Below are positions 48,201 to 59,500 of a DNA stretch of 64,000 nucleotides, in pieces; the first letter of the stretch is position 1; every line of letters begins with the position of its first letter. The stretch comes from Albula goreensis (Eukaryota; Chordata; Actinopteri; Albuliformes; Albulidae). The position numbers were made by a program, and so were the translations under genes. The notes under the pieces are model-generated. The model made no database searches. It saw only the letters and a program-made list of their open reading frames with translations, and was not told where the DNA came from. The stretch spans positions 25,519,602-25,583,601 of the forward strand of contig CM040760.1 of assembly GCA_022829145.1 (NCBI GenBank). Direction: 5' to 3'.

Positions 48201-50719
48201 TGATTCTTTCTCCCACCCTTCGAGATCCAATGACCTCAATCTGTGGTGGAGTTGCTTTACCTTTAAAAAAATAAATGTCAAAAATGAATACAAAGCATAT
48301 AAAAAGTAAAACAATGCAAAAAGTGCAAAGAACAACAATTATGTTATTATGAGATTTGAAAGCTATGAAAAAACATTCAAGACACTATTCTAGTCAGGCT
48401 ACCAAAGGTGTTGATTGAGGCTTTTCAATTCATAAAACAAGGTTTAACAAGGTCAAGCATAATAGATTTTTGAGGGTGAGTTTGGTCAGCAGAACAAGAG
48501 AGCTCAGATGGAATTTAGGTGAGGGTAAAACCTACACTAACATCAAAAAGTATGGTGTTACACAGAGTCATTGCCAGGAACGGTTTGCCATATCATGCAG
48601 TAGAGAGAACCATGGACTGTTTAGGTCCAGGTTTGATGCATTGCTGGTTACTTGACAAATTGCAGGTGAATGGAAAGACTACTTAGACTAAACGGTTGCT
48701 AAATAATGTTTTTATTATTTTTTATGATTTAATGTGTGCATGCTTATACTTCTAAGGTAATATGTTGAATAGTGCTTGAAAAAAGTTACACCCATCATTT
48801 CAAAGTAATTAGGTACATTTTCAGTGTGATTCAGAAAGAAAACTAAATAATAAACAGGTAAAACTTTGAATGCAAGCTACTCACCCTGCACAATGATTTT
48901 GGCAGTTTCATCATAAAAGGGGAAATAGCGGTAAGTAACATAGTCTGGGTCGACCCAGGGGTAGATCTTCTCCCCATGGTGGTCCCAAATCAGTGGATTG
49001 ATCTTCAGGCTGCAGTCCCCAGTGTAGGGATTTCCATTCAAAGATGTTTTCCATCTGAATTTGTCGATTTCGTAATCTCGGTTTTTTGGGTCATACACGA
49101 GAGGGTATCCTCTACTGACATGCTGGTACCATACCACTCTGCTCTTGTCCTTGGGAGGGTAATCTGTGTAAGAAAATCTGCAGGGGATGACTAGGCAGGA
49201 GCCCTCCATGCCCTCAATCTCTCTGGGCACTGTGACACTCCATGCACCCAAAACCGCAAGGATGAAACCTTCAGGAAAATGTCAACATTTTGACAAAACA
49301 TAAGATATAGCATATAAGATATTTCTTACTTGTTGTATCATAATGCATAATCTGAGCAGGAGATTAATTGAGTTAGTACAGGTTGAGTATCCCTTATCTG
49401 AAATGCCTAGGTCCAGAAGTGTTTCGGATTTTGGATTTTTTTTCCAGAATTTGGAATATTTGCATACACGTAAGTGTTTCCCACTCATAGGCTTTACTTG
49501 GGCGAGTCGCCAAGGTATATTAACGGCCATCCAGTTATATCTGGTGACCCATTTTAACAGTTTTATATTTTTTATCCGTCAGAAAACGACGCCATTTGGA
49601 GTTGATTAACTAGTCATCTCCCCTCTCGCCCCTGTTGGTTCTGCTTGTGCAAGAAGTGTAGCCTACACAATCGCACATGCTATGCTGTGAAACAGAGAGG
49701 TGGAGATGCAGACACAGGCTGGATTTTTTTTTTTTTGCAAAAGTAAAGCTTTTTTTCTTTTCTGCTTATTGTTTAATTATTCTCTGCCTTTGGTAGTTGC
49801 TTGGAATTCTATGAAGTGAGGCATTGCCACAACAGTCGATAAAGCTCAATCGTAACATTTCCAATACTAACACACAGCAAAGTTGTCGTGGCAACTCATC
49901 AGAGATTAGAATTTGTTTTCTCTTCAGGCTATCACAGTTAGACAGACTTAGGTTTAGCTAAGGCAGATAACCTTCCTGAGTTGTGTAATATGTGTAAAAT
50001 ATTTAAAACAAATAAAAAAGTGTTTTTAAGGTCACCTGTGGACCAGTTTGTATTTAGTTTCTTATATGTGTTTAATATATGTAATAGACCATACAGGGCG
50101 TGTCATGTCGTAGCTCAAAAAGTTTCAGATTTTGGAGCATTTCAGATTTTCGGATTAGGGATGCTCAACCTGTATAATGTTATGTCTAAATTAGACTTTG
50201 GCAGACGGTTGCAAAGTCAAATCCCACTTTACAATCATTAAAAAACCCCTTTAAATGTTGTTTAAATAGCAACACGTATTCCACATCACCAAAATCAAAA
50301 ACTTATTTTGTACAAAGTTTGGTGACGCGTATGCAAAATATTTGAAAATGTGCTCCAGTTCTTATATGTGCATGCATTAGCTAGGTTGTGGGTATGTGTA
50401 TTTATGAGTGTACATGTATGTGTGCATTTATGCATCTGTGTGTGATTGTACTGAACTTGAAATGGTAGCTCTGTGTTTACTTTCTTTAGACTCAAACCTC
50501 ATTGCACTAGTACAGATCCATTTGTGAGAACAAATGTTATGTGCATTCTTCCTAGTTCTTTAATGCAATAACAAGTTTTTGCACTGTGATTAGGCTTTGA
50601 TGGTAATCAGTTAAAACAATTAAAAATATCCATCAAAAAAAACCCAAAAATAATAAGACAGCAAAAAACTAACCTTGAAGACATAACCCAGTCAGACACA
50701 GCTGTGAGAACTGAACCAT
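33262..50719 (-). CDS. Siglec-like receptor gene B (frame broken in one Ig exon)
   Basis: Sialic-acid-lectin-type Ig receptor, tandem paralogue of gene A. Exons (minus): signal 50719-50674; V1 49268-48885; C2 48260-47976; C2 47701-47402; V2 46994-46617; C2 45587-45300; C2 45053-44759; linker 44677-44618; V3 44014-43667; C2 43320-43024; TM 42382-42280; tail 40882-40835, 40236-40210, 39884-39831, 39645-39598, 39473-39447, 39073-39026, 38768-38721, 38335-38309, 37992-37954, 33848-33810 (tentative), 33448-33262. Ectodomain introns are phase 1 and tail introns phase 2. Siglec hallmarks are the GSCLVIPC/GSCVVIPC B strands and a second C2 cysteine (HRCP, YTCP, HTCP). The last exon holds LTYPNL and VFYAGI, both ITIM-like. 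The C2 exon 45053-44759 is 295 nt against 297 in gene A: two bases are missing near 45000, shifting the frame. Without that deficit the total would be 1126 codons. The gene may be a recent pseudogene, may skip this symmetric exon, or the deficit may be a sequence error. Confidence 0.72.
33470..33650 (+). mobile_element. Degraded tRNA-derived SINE
   Basis: GGTTCAGGAGCAGG, then AAAGGTTGCAGGTTCAATTT (B-box-like), then TGCCCTTACCTGAACGGCTT and ATATATAAATGTA match the body order of the SINE family whose head makes up the 47-bp minisatellites. It lies just upstream, in transcript sense, of the last exon of Siglec-like gene B. Confidence 0.55.
34939..37244 (+). pseudogene. piggyBac transposase relic
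   Basis: The N-terminal part is open for about 318 codons from the ATG at 34939 (MSRKFTVREALDL) with an acidic N-terminus and the first catalytic aspartate in VTVDQRLVPFRG. Later segments lie in other frames: TCDNFFTSYGLG (second aspartate) near 35920, NSNKGGVD (third aspartate) near 36210-36225, then WPVAVFHNILDV near 36850. The C-terminal zinc-binding cysteine motif (CYKCGAFVCKAH ... CHSCV) ends at 37244. At least two frame changes, a stop near 36838 and the LTR insertion disable it. No intact transposase remains. Confidence 0.85.
36277..36794 (-). mobile_element. Solo LTR nested in the piggyBac element
   Basis: A 518-bp block with TGTCAG...CTGACA ends and a perfect 5-bp target duplication GTTTC on both sides (36272-36276 and 36795-36799). 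Read on the minus strand it begins TGTCAGTAATGC and has AATAAA near its downstream end, as expected of a long terminal repeat. No internal retroelement coding sequence is present, so it is a solo LTR, probably of a Ty3/Gypsy-like or related retrotransposon. The intact duplication suggests a fairly young insertion, later than that of the piggyBac host. Confidence 0.65.
39705..39815 (+). mobile_element. SINE fragment
   Basis: CTGCTGGGCCCTTGAGCAAG to GTTAGTCTGATCAGCTGTAG and GTCGCTC matches the body and tail of the SINE at 40278. The head is missing. It lies between two tail exons of Siglec-like gene B, 16 bases from one donor. Confidence 0.7.
40278..40517 (+). mobile_element. tRNA-derived SINE copy (full length)
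   Basis: Starts GGGCAGCCTATTGCCTAGTG (A box), has GGTGGTTCAAGTCCC (B box), the body CACCATTGCTGTTGGGCCCT, then TGTAAGTCACTTTGGATAAA and a TAATG-repeat tail. It is the best-preserved copy of this family in the window. Confidence 0.85.
40617..40812 (+). mobile_element. tRNA-derived SINE, second family, with poly(A)
   Basis: GGCTCAGCTGGTAGAGCACA (A box), AGGTTGAATCCGGCC (B box), then CTGCATGTCCTCTCC and an A-rich end. Same family as 27340-27532. Confidence 0.8.
41568..41864 (-). other. Unassigned 98-codon frame at a CpG-rich spot
   Basis: A frame with several in-frame ATGs (MFNLQAM...) and a composition that looks protein-like (LPKTLAAGLTFQ, ALHDRYTDWIWAMEQ). I do not recognise it. It is not in phase with the Siglec tail exons around it. 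It overlaps a CpG-rich patch with a CRE-like TGACGTAG and a good plus-strand donor (GCCT|GTAAGTT, last exon base 41851), so it may simply be the reverse of a plus-strand promoter and first exon. Confidence 0.25.
42121..42233 (+). other. Candidate plus-strand (antisense) exon
   Basis: Flanked by a strong acceptor (TTTCTTTTCGCAG before 42121) and donor (AATG|GTGAGTG). With the donor at 41851 it would make a two-exon start of a plus-strand transcript within the Siglec-like gene B tail region. An ATG at 42210 stays open to the donor. No downstream coding exon is evident. Confidence 0.3.
44181..44580. repeat. SINE body plus 47-bp minisatellite, gene B
   Basis: Positions about 44181-44287 look like a SINE body (TTTAGCAGACATTCTCATCC, CAGCTGGATATTTACTGAAG) and run straight into about six copies of the 47-bp unit (44288-44580). 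This is the only one of the three arrays still joined to SINE body sequence, and it suggests the unit arose by tandem amplification of the SINE's tRNA-like head. It lies in the intron between the linker exon and the V3 exon. Confidence 0.85.
49379..50172. mobile_element. Tigger/pogo-like non-autonomous DNA element
   Basis: Left end CAGGTTGAGTATCCCTTATC; right end, read inward, CAGGTTGAGCATCCCTAATC: about 25-bp terminal inverted repeats flanked by TA target duplications (49377-49378 and 50173-50174). Adjacent motifs GTTTCGGATTTTGGA and TTTCAGATTTTGGAGCATTT resemble Tigger-class repeats known from mammals. At 794 bp with no transposase it is a non-autonomous derivative. It sits in the first intron of Siglec-like gene B and is absent from the matching intron of gene A. 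Confidence 0.8.
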
Positions 50720-53214
50720 AGTTGTTGAATGAATTACTTGAATAGCTGTAAAATACATTATAAAGATGGTTATACATTTTTTGATTGTGTAAGACTTGCG
50801 ATTACTTTTTCTGTTCATGAATAGTTCATGAATAGTTATCAACTCTAGTGACCATTTCACGAAAATCCAGAGACAACACACCCCCTCCCCCCACTGCCAA
50901 AGCATGAAATCGTTGAATCTACTGGTCATATTTTTAAATGTGCTGCTGTCATTTGAATAAATGCGGTCCAGTGCTCTTGTGTTGCTTGCCTTCAACATTT
51001 ACATGCTTTTACTGAATCAATGGAGCATGTCATCTGTTTTTCTTATCTCACCGTGCTCAAACACGGATTCCGTAGCACCCACTGGAGGCAAAAGTGTCGC
51101 AGGGCGACTCACGTCTTTGTGAAGACTAGTTTTAGGATCACAGCTTCTGAAAACTGTTATAAAGTGTATGTAAAATAAATATCTGTCCCGGGATCAAGGA
51201 GCACTGATGAGTCAATATAAAAATTCAGTAAAAAAGCATCATAAATGAGTAAATAGCAGCATGTTGTGCAGACTTGCTAGTGTGCCCTTCAAAATGAGAT
51301 TTATTCATAACCTCTGCATTGCTATCAATAATTGCATGTAATATGAACACTTACACACGCACGCTTGTTTTATTGACCCACCACACCCCTGTATTGTATG
51401 TATATTCATTTGGGTTACCTGTATTCAATATATCTCAATTTGCGATTTTTGTCCTGCTAATTTGGTAGGATGAACATGTGTACTGTGAAAACTAAAGCCT
51501 TGCTTCATGTATTAAAAAGATTAAGTTATGCATTTACATTATGTAAACTATGAATCATTGTTTATTGCTGAAAAAGCTTTAAGTTGACTAGCAATGGAGT
51601 AATCAAGGTTCAAAAAAGGATATAAATTTCACTGCCTAAAAAAGAGACTAATTTGAAGGTACTCTTTTGCGTTCAGAGGGACATGATACGGAAGATTTTA
51701 ATTCTTGGATCTAGTTCGCGTTCATTAGCTTTCATTAAATAAAACTGGTAACCATGCCATGCAAATAAAGAGTTTTCTGAGAGGAATTCTTACCGTATGT
51801 TCATCCAGTCAAACTCGCATCATATCATTCATGACAGCTTGGGAGAGCATCCGTCACACTAAAGATGTGAGCTGTAAACATGGCTTCCATCTTCACTTAT
51901 AGTTTTGCATAGTATACACCCCCATCTGCTTATAATGATTAAAGTGAACCAAAAATCCTCAATACACTTATTTGCATCAGCATCTGGTGTTTTGACTCGC
52001 ATGGATGCATTTTAGGCTGGGTGCTACTGTGCTCATCTGTGTAGAAGCAACCTGTTCTGGATCAATGGCTTGAGGCAAGAACACACGGTTTGAACACTCA
52101 AGCCCTTAACCTGGTTAAATTCTTACACTCTCCCAATTTAAACAGTGGGATGTACAGCTTCTTAGTGAAGAAACTCAGACTAGTAGATTGATCAAGGGTA
52201 CAGCGGCAGTGTCCCTACCAGGGAAATGATCCTGCAACCTCTGCCTTACCCCAAGCTGCTTCAGTCAAATGACCTCTTTCAATCATTTAACACTTTCAGA
52301 AAAGCATTAACAGATCTACACTGGCTACAGAGTAATGTTTTTAACACCGATGGAGTGCTTGAACTGTGTTGTGGTGTAGAAAGGAATCCCTTATGTTGTA
52401 GAAGTCTGACTCCTCTTAAGTGTAGAATTGTCTCAGATAATGTGAGTGCAGTTATTGCAATCCTCCTCTTTGAACCACAGATGGTCACAGGCCTGGTCAC
52501 TAAACACATAATTCATTGTAAGGCCACTCATAACCCACTAAACTAGCAACAAATACACACAACATGCACATCTATTACTTATGTCTCTCTGAATGCCGGG
52601 TATCCTGGAAATACTGTTAATGGGGTAAAACATACAGTAGCCTGTATTGATTACTAAAGCATAGGTTTTATTTTCTAGAAGTTCAAGGGAACTGAATGGC
52701 ATGGTATTTATTCATTTATTATTTATGAAAATTGTACATGTAACTTAAGTCTGAAAATACACATGAAATGTGGTTTCATGAACATTTGCCGAGCTGAAAT
52801 AAAATCTAAGCTGAAATCACATTTCTGTTTAAAGAGCCCTGGAAAGTGTGAAATGATATGTAGTATAAAAAATAAAAATAGTTGAAGGCACAATTTTCGG
52901 TACCTTGAATAGTATGTCCATGTGCATGTATCACATAAACAGAGCTGAAGTTTTGCAAAAGTGAAAAAAATTGAAATTTTACAAGCAGTCTGAACTTTGC
53001 TCCAATTATGATGTCACAAGTCATCTTAATTGGAATATCCCACCCTCATTGACTTGCATAGACTTTTGTGTGAGTTAAAGCTGTTCCTTTCTGCAGAAAG
53101 AACTCCTGTCATTTTAGACACACTCATGTACTTGTTATGAAAGGGTCATGCAGCAGCTGTTCGGCTACAATTGGCACAAACTGGGAGACAACAAGCTTGA
53201 TTTGACAGTGATTA
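50720..53214. other. Spacer between the two Siglec-like genes
   Basis: Contains the promoter side of gene B (its first 60 bases upstream of the signal exon resemble those of gene A at 62081 and beyond) and the 3' flank of gene A. A SINE-like stretch at about 52195-52250 (GGTACAGCGGCAGTGTCCCT) is visible. No supported gene. Confidence 0.5.
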
Positions 53215-53220
53215 TTTATT
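53215..53220 (-). terminator. Candidate polyadenylation signal of Siglec-like gene A
   Basis: AATAAA on the minus strand about 345 nt past the stop at 53564-53566. Confidence 0.45.
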
Positions 53221-53563
53221 GCACATGTATAAAATTTTTGGAAGCAAAGAATTTACAAGCAAAAATGGTACTGTCAGCCACACAGACCGAGGTTAGGATG
53301 GTTGTGTGATAAACACAGTCTTACAGTCTTCAGCAGGTGTTGGTAATCTCGTAATCAATGAAATTCCTCTAGCCACTGCCACTACCACACCTGGAATCCA
53401 CAAGAAAATAAACACTGCCAGTAGGACATACAGGGAAGCAAACATACTGAGACATCAGAGTTAATCGCTGTGTTAGTAAGAAAAGACGAGGACATAACTG
53501 TAAATAACCAGAAACTCCTGGGTGATATCTTCCCTTCTTTTCTTGGTCATGTGTTGTCCTCAG

Positions 53564-56500
53564 CTACACATTTCCATACACTTTGCCATTGTCAGCACAG
53601 TTGAAGTAATCATTCTGAAAAGGTTTTTTTTTTTTTTGGAAGAAATAACAGATTAATATGACATGACATTAAAGATATACGTAGGAGCTATTTTAAACAA
53701 TAACGTGCCCATTTAAGTAGGCTGCAGTCTGGGGCAGGAGGCTAATCAGATGAGCTTAGTCAATTTATGCACATATGCTACTTAATCAAAACAGACTTTA
53801 GTCTCTTTACAGCCATAAGCTGCTCAATAAGAACAGACTTTAGTCTCTTTACGGCCATAAGAATCTTAGTCAAAGCAGTCTATTTAAGGGCATGTGCTGT
53901 TCTATTTTAAAATAAAAACAACCAATTTCAAAGGACATGCTGTCTTGTCTCTGGTAAAATATAAAATATTGAAAGACACTTAATGAACTGCAAATGTCCT
54001 TAAGTTGATAAAGTGAGTTTGCTTGGGTCCTCTAGCCAATCAGTAATAATCTGAATTACCTGGACTCCAAAAGTGGGATTTGTTGCAGACAGCACAAAAA
54101 CATTACTTCCGGTCTCATTGTTGGCCCTGTGGGATAGGGGGCATTATTTGTCACTGTTTAAGATTGTTTAAGATCACACTGCTTCTTTATTGGTGCTGAA
54201 AATCTACTCTGGAAATACAAGAAAAGTACCTGTAACCAACATCCAGGTTGCTGTAGTTTCCTTGTGGTCTCCTGCAAACACAGATAATACATTTGGCATT
54301 CTAGAAACCATACATAAGATGGATAAAGAGTACAGTTGATCATCTCGCTTTAGAAAATTACTGGGTCAATTTGCTAACATGATTATTTCAGTCCTGAAAA
54401 AGGTCTACTTTTGGCAGTGTATAAATTAGTGGTAAACATAGCAGTAATTGAGAGAGTTTCTAAGATGAAAGTAAACACACAATCCCTCATTGAGATATTT
54501 TTTAAATAATGACTCTTAGTTGATCACTAATAAAGAATAAAAATTACTTTGGGTGTGCCTACAAAATAACCCATTATTAGTTATCTTGGTAATTTGACCC
54601 CTAGGTTTTGAGATGTGACGATCCATATATCCATTCTCCAACTAAACAATAGTTAATGTGACTTACTTGCACTTACTCCTCACAGACAGTAGCAGCATCC
54701 CATAGACAGCCGCTATTACCACTGCAGAGATGACTAGATTAAAGACGCAGAGTCTGTTTCCTGAGATAAAAGCCAAGCTGAATTAGATGTGCACTGACTT
54801 CGGTACTTTAGACATCAGTAACTGCTGGAGAGCTGTAAACAGAGAAGGCAAAAATCTTCCCTTTCAACCTATCCATAACCTTCAATCTGCTTCCCTTTAT
54901 CCTCCTTTGATTAAGTAAAAAAAATACCTAACAAAATAACCAACTGAGGTAAACAGTGTAAATTAGGTCTTTGAGCTAAACTTTATTGTGCGCTTCAATC
55001 AAAACTGATGTAATATTCAGATTAAAAAAAGATATTGTTCCCCTGAAGTGAAAGGATTATTCCAGGCAGTAATTCAAATCAATTTAACTAAATTTTGTTG
55101 TGTTTTACATTTTCTATTCTATAACATGAGAAAGCTACACAGTGAGATACAGTTAAGAGAAAGCGATGGGATTACTTTCCTGTTAACTACTCAAATACTT
55201 GCCATATTTGTTAATTAAACAATCTCACATTGTAGCTTTCACAACAGCACACAAACGTCAGTCAGCACAGTTCTGTGAGAATTTAAAGGGCAGAACCTTG
55301 CATGTCACTGATTTAGGACTAAGAGCAAAGAGTACAAAAATCTAAAAATGACAATAACATTTGGATAAAACAAATGCTACACAGGTTAGTTAAAATTAAA
55401 AAGCATTAAAAAGTGTATTATAGCATCTGCTAAGTGCTCAGTGCATGTAGTATAATATGTGAAGTTGTTTTGGCACTGAAAGCTGAGCTTACGTTTTACA
55501 TAAAGACGGACGCTCTTCGTTACAGGATCTATCCCATGATACTCCACTGTACAGGTGAGATTAGTGTGGTCATCCTCTTCTTTTGGGATGAAAGTGAGGA
55601 TAGACATGATCTCCCACTTTCCTTGGCCAATGTCTCTCTGCTGTATGACGGACTCCTGTTCAGTCCTACCGCTCCAGGTGAGTTTGGGAAGGTGCGACGG
55701 ACAGGTGTGATAGATGGTACAGGTAACGATGTGGGGCCTTCCCTCAACAGGATCACCGTGATGATTAACTTTGGGTTCAGGTACTTCCTCTGTGAGGAGA
55801 GAAAACACAAATGGAAGACAAAAGCCCAATCCTACGCACACTCATACACAGATAGGGACCTAAGCACCTGACAGAACACCATGTAAATGGTAAACAAAAA
55901 AAAAGGTGGGATAAAAGTGGGTAATGACTAATGTCCTTCAGTCCTGAGTATCATGGTGACAGACAGAATTGCATGCAGGTGGAATGCCTGGACATACCAA
56001 ACGTGGTGACCGTTGTACAGCTATGTTTGTAGAACTGATCATGTTCGTGAATTTTGGTCCTGAAGCAATACTCCTGGCTGTCGTTGTGTTTAACCTTGTC
56101 AATCTCCATGGAGCAGTTTTTTTCCCCAAGCCTCCCCACCAATCTTGTGCGACCTCTAAAACCTTCCTCCACCCGAGATTGATCATCATTATAGATGAAG
56201 GTTTGGGGATCTTGCTCTCTGAACCACGTTCCCCTCAGTTGTGAGTCGGCCCTTTGGATTCCCGGGTAGGTGAAAGTGCAGGGTATGACCACACAGGAGC
56301 CGGTCAGAGCTTTAATTTCAGAGACTACATCGGCCATCCATTCCTCACAGATCGCTGGATCACAATGCCCTTGGGGGAGAGGAAGGAGATTTAAGAGCAG
56401 AATTGCTACACACATGAGGAACACCTTTTCTTAAAACAATGGCTTGTGGCTGGAGGAAACTTCAAAAGCAAAACTTTCAAACTATGCTTTACTGGTACAA

Positions 56501-59500
56501 ACGTAATGGCTAGATCAAGGTTGCTTGGTTCTTGGTGAAAATAGAGCATATTACTTTGAGCAATTTATGTTGTGATTTGCTAAAAACTATGTACAGTCAT
56601 TTTTTTTTGTTTGGGGGTGGGGTGATAAGAAAAATGAGACAGATAGCAGAGTAATGTACCTGTTGTGGAAATGGACTTGTAGCTGAAATTTCAGGTTTGA
56701 TTCTCAAGTGTGACACTACCGTCGCACCTTGGTGCAACTAATCGTAATCATTTGCATTACGCTATTCTGTGCATGATGATATAGATGAGTACAAAACAAA
56801 CATAAATTTAACTGCTGCAAAGTATATTTCAAAACGATATAGCAGCAAGGTAATCAACAATGAAAAATGTGTCACACACTGTAACCTCTGAGCTACAAGG
56901 CCAACTCCCTAACCATTATACTACACTGTAACCTCTGAGCTACAAACCCAACTCCCTAACCATTATACTACACTGTAACCTCTGAGCTACAAGCCCAACT
57001 CCCTAACCATTACACTACACTGTAACCTCTGAGCTTCAAGCCCAGCTCCCTAACCATTATACTACACTGTAACCTCTGAGCTACAAGCCCAGCTCCCTAA
57101 CCATTACACTACACTGTAACCTCTGAGCTACAAGCCCAGCTCCCTAACCATTACACTACACTGTAACCTCTAAGCTACAAGTCCAGCTCCCTAACCATTA
57201 TACTACACTGTAACCTCTGAGCTACAAGCCCAGCTCCCTAACCATTACACTACACTGTAACCTCTGAGCTACAAGCCCAGCTCCCTAACCATTATACTAC
57301 ACTGTAACCTCTGAGCTACAAGCCCAGCTCCCTAACCATTACACTACACTGTAACCTCTGAGCTACAAGCCCAGCTCCCTAACCGTTACACTACACTGCC
57401 ATGCCTTCACATATTGACTCTGTTAAAGATATACTTACTGTTCATGTTTTCTCTGTCTGGTTCATCAATAGGCTTCTCAGATTCTGGAGGCTCGTACTCT
57501 GTGAGGTAAAGGCATGAACAGGTTTATATCAATTTATTTGTGTTCAGAGTACAATGAGGAAATAGTATACCAAACTCACTTTTCACATGTAAATTGACAG
57601 ATTTCTTTAAGTTTTTCCCGTCAGGAAATTCAGCATTGCAGGTCAGAGCTTTGTCGTTGTCATCCATAGATGCAATAAACATGACACTGGACACAGTTGT
57701 CCATGCTGTCGGGCTGGTCCTCACAGTGGTGCTGGAGGCGTGCATGTCCTTGTAGTTCCAGGTGAGAATGGGCCGTTTCTTTGAACAGATGTGGGACACA
57801 GAGCAGGTGATGTTTTCCACCACGCCCTCCAGGAACTGTTCTGGTGTGGGACCAATACTGATCTCCCCAGCAGGGCCTAAAGAGGAGATTTGCAAGATAC
57901 CATGCAAAGTGATGCTCATGCTTTAGTACAATGAAAATAATTAACTCAGAGCCAATCAAATGCAGTTAGTCTCTTTCAGGCTGGCTAGGACCCAATCAAA
58001 CTCCTTACATTCTGGATAGATGGCAAGGCCTGCTTCAGCCTGCTGGCCTCCTGGATGCTTTACGCAACAAGTCACAGTTTGGTGGTCTTCCTCAATCACC
58101 CAAGTCTGCACCAAAGTGGTTTTCCACTTGCCGTCCTGCACTTCGGTTTCAGTAGCCTTGCCTGTCCCAGGAAGGCCAACCAGACTAAGTGTTGGAGGCG
58201 CGGCTGGGCAGGTATGGTAAGCAGTGCACTGAACGCTGATTGTTTCTCCCACCCTAGGTATGTTGCTAATCACTATTTCTGGTTTGTCCACTCTATCTGT
58301 AAGAAATGAAAAGAAGAAATGGGGGTTAAGAACTCAATCTCCAGTTGTTGAGGGCCTCAACGTCTCCAGGTTTAACTCCCGTACTGGAGGGCCACAGCGT
58401 CTGCAGGTTTGCAGTCCTGGAGGACCACAGTGTCTATAGATAAGGCTTCCTTTCAATCAATTAATTCAAGCCTCGGAGTAATGATGTACGGAGACCAATA
58501 ACTGACTTCACCTAATTTCCTTTGATAAAGTCTTGCTGTTTAAGTGGAGGGCAAGGTTGTGCTGTGCAAATCAATGTCAAATATGGAAGAGGGATGGGCT
58601 TTTCTCACCAGTCACATGGAGCTGCACAGTCTTGTCCTGATAGTTTTGTCTGTGATAGGAGGAGATGGGATTGGGGTCCACCCAGGTGTATAGCCTCAGG
58701 CCACTGTGTTTGTCCTCGAGAGAAGAGATTTTCAGGCTGCACTTCCTGTCACGTGCTGATCCGTACAGAGATGTTTTCCCCCTGAAGATGGGGATGACAT
58801 CACCCGGGTGATGGTCGTCATAGACCACAGGGTACTGTCCAGGTTCGTATTTGTACCATTTAACTCTAAGGTCGGAGGGGAGGCTATTGGAGTACTCGAA
58901 TCTGCAGGGGATCACCAGACAGGAGCCCCTCAGGCCAGTGATGTAGCCTGGCATCGAGAAGCTCCATCCCAAGGAAAACATGCCCCCTTTAAACACAAAA
59001 TGGCAGCCAGTTAGACGCCATGGAAACATTCTGTGATTGGGGAGCATGAATTTTCATTGTGTCATGCAGACCCTGTAGTTATTAGCCAGACAGTTACCTC
59101 TGAATTATTTTAATGAAATAGAAAATTCGGTTATCGTCTCTTTCATCACTGCATTATCTATATAAGTTTATAGATTGAAATGTAAATAAATACACCATGA
59201 AATATTCTGAAACACTTTGCATGAAATTGGGGGCATGTGAAACCCTGAAATATGCACAAATATGTCAGACTGACTCAGTGTTAATGGTCCAGACTCAAGG
59301 TTCAATGGTCAGTATGGAGGACATTACTGTGAGTCACTGCTGTCGTGATTATCTCAAAACCATGTCGTGCGGAAAATCTGACTCTCTTTTTGAAACTCAC
59401 TTTGCACCTGTAGAATGATTGTCCCAGTTTGAGTCTGGCCACTTGGAAACCGGGCTGTGCAGGTGAGGGGTCTCCCATGGTCTTTAGCTCCCGCCTTGAA

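Noticed and set aside
55998-56424. Separate short Siglec gene starting just before the V3 exon of gene A
   Set aside because: The apparent signal peptide is the translated polypyrimidine tract of a good acceptor (CCCCCAAG); the first in-frame start there is GTG, and gene B's matching exon has no such leader. An internal start cannot be wholly excluded.
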